NCBI RefSeq assembly: GCF_026421305.1
Contig: NZ_JAPJBQ010000001.1
Span: 620,001-684,000 of the forward strand
Source of the DNA: Dyella silvae
GTDB lineage: Bacteria; Pseudomonadota; Gammaproteobacteria; Xanthomonadales; Rhodanobacteraceae
DNA: 64,000 bases
Direction: 5' to 3'
The notes beneath the pieces were generated by a model. That model was given only the letters and a program-made list of their open reading frames with translations, did no database searches and was not told where the DNA came from. The translations under genes and the position numbers were made by a program. Every line of letters starts with the position of its first letter. Within the stretch, counting starts at the first letter, position 1. Shown piece after piece: positions 62,600 through 64,000 of the stretch.

Positions 62600-62983
62600 T
62601 CAGTCCAACACCAGGACACCCTCGACCTCAATGCGGAAGCCCTGAGGAAGGCCAGCCACGCGCACGGTAGAGCGGGCGGGATAAGGCGCCGCGAAGTACT
62701 CACCCATGATGGCATTGAGCTTGGGCGAGTCCGCGAAGTCCGTCAGGTATACGTTGAGTTTGGCGACACGTGACAGGTCGCCACCAGCCGCTTCCGTCAC
62801 GGCCTTCAGGTTGCGAAATACCTGGTGGATTTCCGCCTCGGCGGACTCATTCACGGGCAGCTGCGTCGTCGGGCAAATCGGGATCTGGCCGGACAGGTAC
62901 ACCGTGCCGCCGCAACGAACGGCCTGGCTATAGGGGCCGATGGCGGCGGGTGCGTCGGTGGTGTGAATAATCTGGCGATGCAT
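62600..62983 (-). CDS. ridA: RidA-family reactive intermediate deaminase
   Basis: The 127-aa protein has the RidA pattern: IIHTTDAPAAIGPYSQAVRC, YLSGQIPICPTT, VFRNLKAVTEAAGGDLSRVA, and C-terminal PYPARSTVRVAGLPQGFRIE with the conserved Arg and final Glu of the active site. RidA hydrolyses reactive enamines and imines made by PLP enzymes. Length is standard. Confidence 0.93.
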   Translation of the reverse strand: MHRQIIHTTDAPAAIGPYSQAVRCGGTVYLSGQIPICPTTQLPVNESAEAEIHQVFRNLKAVTEAAGGDLSRVAKLNVYLTDFADSPKLNAIMGEYFAAPYPARSTVRVAGLPQGFRIEVEGVLVLD

Positions 62984-63410
62984 GCGGTCACTCCGGTGAT
63001 TCAGTACGCATGCAAAGTAATCGCGGGTAGCGAAGCGTTATAGAACGCCAGTGCGCGACTCATCGCGAATGACCGGCAGCCACGCTGTGATGATTCACGC
63101 TTTATTGACGGCAAACCATGTGCAGCCGCCGGCTGTCCGAAACAGGGGCGAAGTGCTCGATTCCTTTTTTCTGCGCAGACACTCAGATCATGCGCTCACT
63201 CTCTGCCAAGTGATGACGACAAAGTCTGCTTCGACCCTGTTTTGACAACTAGGGTTTTGCAACGAAGAAAGTCGATAGACGGTAGCGAGAACCCGCACGC
63301 TAAGTCATGAACGCCGACGAGCTCTTCTGCTTTTTGTCGGCCTTCATCGCTAACAACGTCACGCCAAAACCTGACAAGCGGGGCTGCGGGGGTTCTGTTA
63401 CGTTCGGCGT

Positions 63411-63448
63411 GTCGCTCGCGCCGTCTTCCAAAGAGCTACGCGAGCGAC
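63411..63448 (+). repeat. Inverted repeat (leader hairpin)
   Basis: GTCGCTCGCG and CGCGAGCGAC are perfect 10-bp arms around 18 bases. It lies 88 nt before the 109-aa gene. Confidence 0.55.
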
Positions 63449-63470
63449 CATGGCAGTGATGTCATGAGTC

Positions 63471-63505
63471 GCGGGCCGCAGGTGTTCTCAGCACCTACGA
63501 CCCGC
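63471..63505 (+). repeat. Inverted repeat with mismatches (leader hairpin)
   Basis: Paired blocks GCGGG/CCCGC, CG/CG and AGGTG/CACCT (with two mismatches) fold around a short loop, 31 nt before the 109-aa gene. Possible leader structure. Confidence 0.4.
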
Positions 63506-63535
63506 TAACCACAACCAACTAGCGAAGAGTTGATC

Positions 63536-63865
63536 ATGGCTAACCGCGATCATACGGCACGCACACGCCCGTTCGTTCCCCCTGACGGCACCCTCACTGG
63601 TCCACCCGGCCTCCCGCTTCCTGCGGGCCATCAAGCCACGCCACGGCGTTTATCGCTCCCACTCGATCCTGTCCTGGCGTCATATGTCTTGACGCGCTTG
63701 CGGATTGATCTGGAAGCACGCCGCGCGGATGAGGCCTCTGGCCACCCGGCAAAGCCATTGCAGTGGCCTCATTCCGGTGAAGTCATTGCCTGCCTCACCA
63801 CGGCCATTCATTGCCTTGACCATTACGCCGGCCTGCTCGGTCACGAGCCCCCAGTGAACGCTTAA
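63536..63865 (+). CDS. Small hypothetical protein
   Basis: The 109-aa protein starts MANRDHTARTRPFVPPDGTL, has a Pro/Gly-rich N-terminus and a helical C-terminal half (LDPVLASYVLTRLRIDLEAR, then VIACLTTAIHCLDHYAGLLG). There is no signal peptide. GAAGAG lies 7 nt upstream of the ATG. No family was recognised. It is preceded by two hairpins and followed by one. Confidence 0.6.
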   Translation: MANRDHTARTRPFVPPDGTLTGPPGLPLPAGHQATPRRLSLPLDPVLASYVLTRLRIDLEARRADEASGHPAKPLQWPHSGEVIACLTTAIHCLDHYAGLLGHEPPVNA

Positions 63866-63887
63866 CCCCGTCCGATGATCGTCCCCC

Positions 63888-63919
63888 GTGGCGCATCGGC
63901 TCTCCGGTCGATGCGCCAC
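63888..63919 (+). terminator. Perfect hairpin after the small gene
   Basis: GTGGCGCATCG and CGATGCGCCAC form a perfect 11-bp stem with a 10-nt loop, 23 nt past the stop. No T run follows, so it is a hairpin of terminator-like position rather than a proven intrinsic terminator. Confidence 0.5.
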
Positions 63920-64000
63920 ACCTGGATGATCACGGACGGGCAAAAAGGTCATTCCCCTACACGAATCAGCGTCGTCCCCACGCCGCCGCTGCCCCGTACC

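Larger units (their letters stand above)
62984..63535. other. Intergenic region with two hairpins
   Basis: These 552 bases hold no convincing gene. A TTGACA occurs at 63242 but no good -10 stands at the right distance. Two inverted repeats, at 63411-63448 and 63471-63505, lie in the last 130 bp before the 109-aa gene and may be part of its leader. Confidence 0.45.

Noticed and set aside
63242-63247. TTGACA as a -35 element for the 109-aa gene
   Set aside because: The hexamer 17 bp downstream is AAGAAA, a poor -10, and the distance to the gene is long.
1-64000. tRNA genes, CRISPR arrays and insertion sequences
   Set aside because: None seen on reading; no clustered direct repeats, transposase frames or tRNA-like cloverleaf were noticed, though a dedicated search was not possible.

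Overview
The window is high-GC, densely packed proteobacterial DNA. Gene content and protein style (LysR-guarded redox genes, poxB, ECF sigma/anti-sigma pair, Tat-type leaders) suggest a gammaproteobacterium of the Xanthomonadales/Rhodanobacteraceae type (Dyella/Luteibacter-like). That placement is inference; there is no rRNA or marker gene here. I saw no tRNA, CRISPR array or insertion sequence.

Region A (1-35.6 kb) is a large contractile injection system (CIS) locus of the extracellular (eCIS, Afp/PVC-like) kind. A minus-strand operon runs off the left edge: DUF4255 cap, an unknown 259-aa protein, sheath, two tube proteins, DUF5908 protein, then a partial tube-adaptor gene. A histidine kinase/NarL-type regulator pair (4754-6165) and an empty 1.07-kb stretch separate it from a 22-kb plus-strand operon. 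That operon encodes sheath, tube, hub chaperone, cap, AAA+ ATPase, tube adaptor, LysM protein, hub, spike, PAAR-like tip, gp25, two J-type baseplate proteins, a gpI-like tail protein and a 1113-aa beta-helix protein. Most of its genes overlap by 4 nt. Because cap, sheath, tube and tube-adaptor genes all occur twice, the window probably holds two CIS particles arranged back to back around one two-component system.

The plus operon ends in two candidate cargo toxins, and a third lies convergent to them. All three carry an N-terminal eCIS_core (DUF4157) domain with HExxH. Their C-terminal parts differ: a complete M14 zinc-carboxypeptidase motif set, a caspase-like (clan CD) His/Cys dyad, and a second HExxH zincin. 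This three-class peptidase set is the most interesting feature of the window.

Region B (35.9-53 kb) is a run of small redox and detoxification modules, most paired with a LysR regulator: old-yellow-enzyme reductase, FAD monooxygenase, DsbA-family protein, MFS exporters, two YcaC-like hydrolases, a pirin-DoxX-NADP oxidoreductase-SDR operon, and pyruvate oxidase poxB. Inverted repeats of LysR-box form lie directly upstream of three of the LysR genes.

Region C (53-64 kb) is mixed chromosomal content: a secreted epoxide-hydrolase-like protein, a lipoprotein, a histidine kinase lacking any sensor, an ECF sigma/anti-sigma pair, a membrane protein, an amidase, a short AraC regulator, a secreted protein with an internal repeat and a clear intrinsic terminator, RidA, and a small unknown protein surrounded by hairpins.
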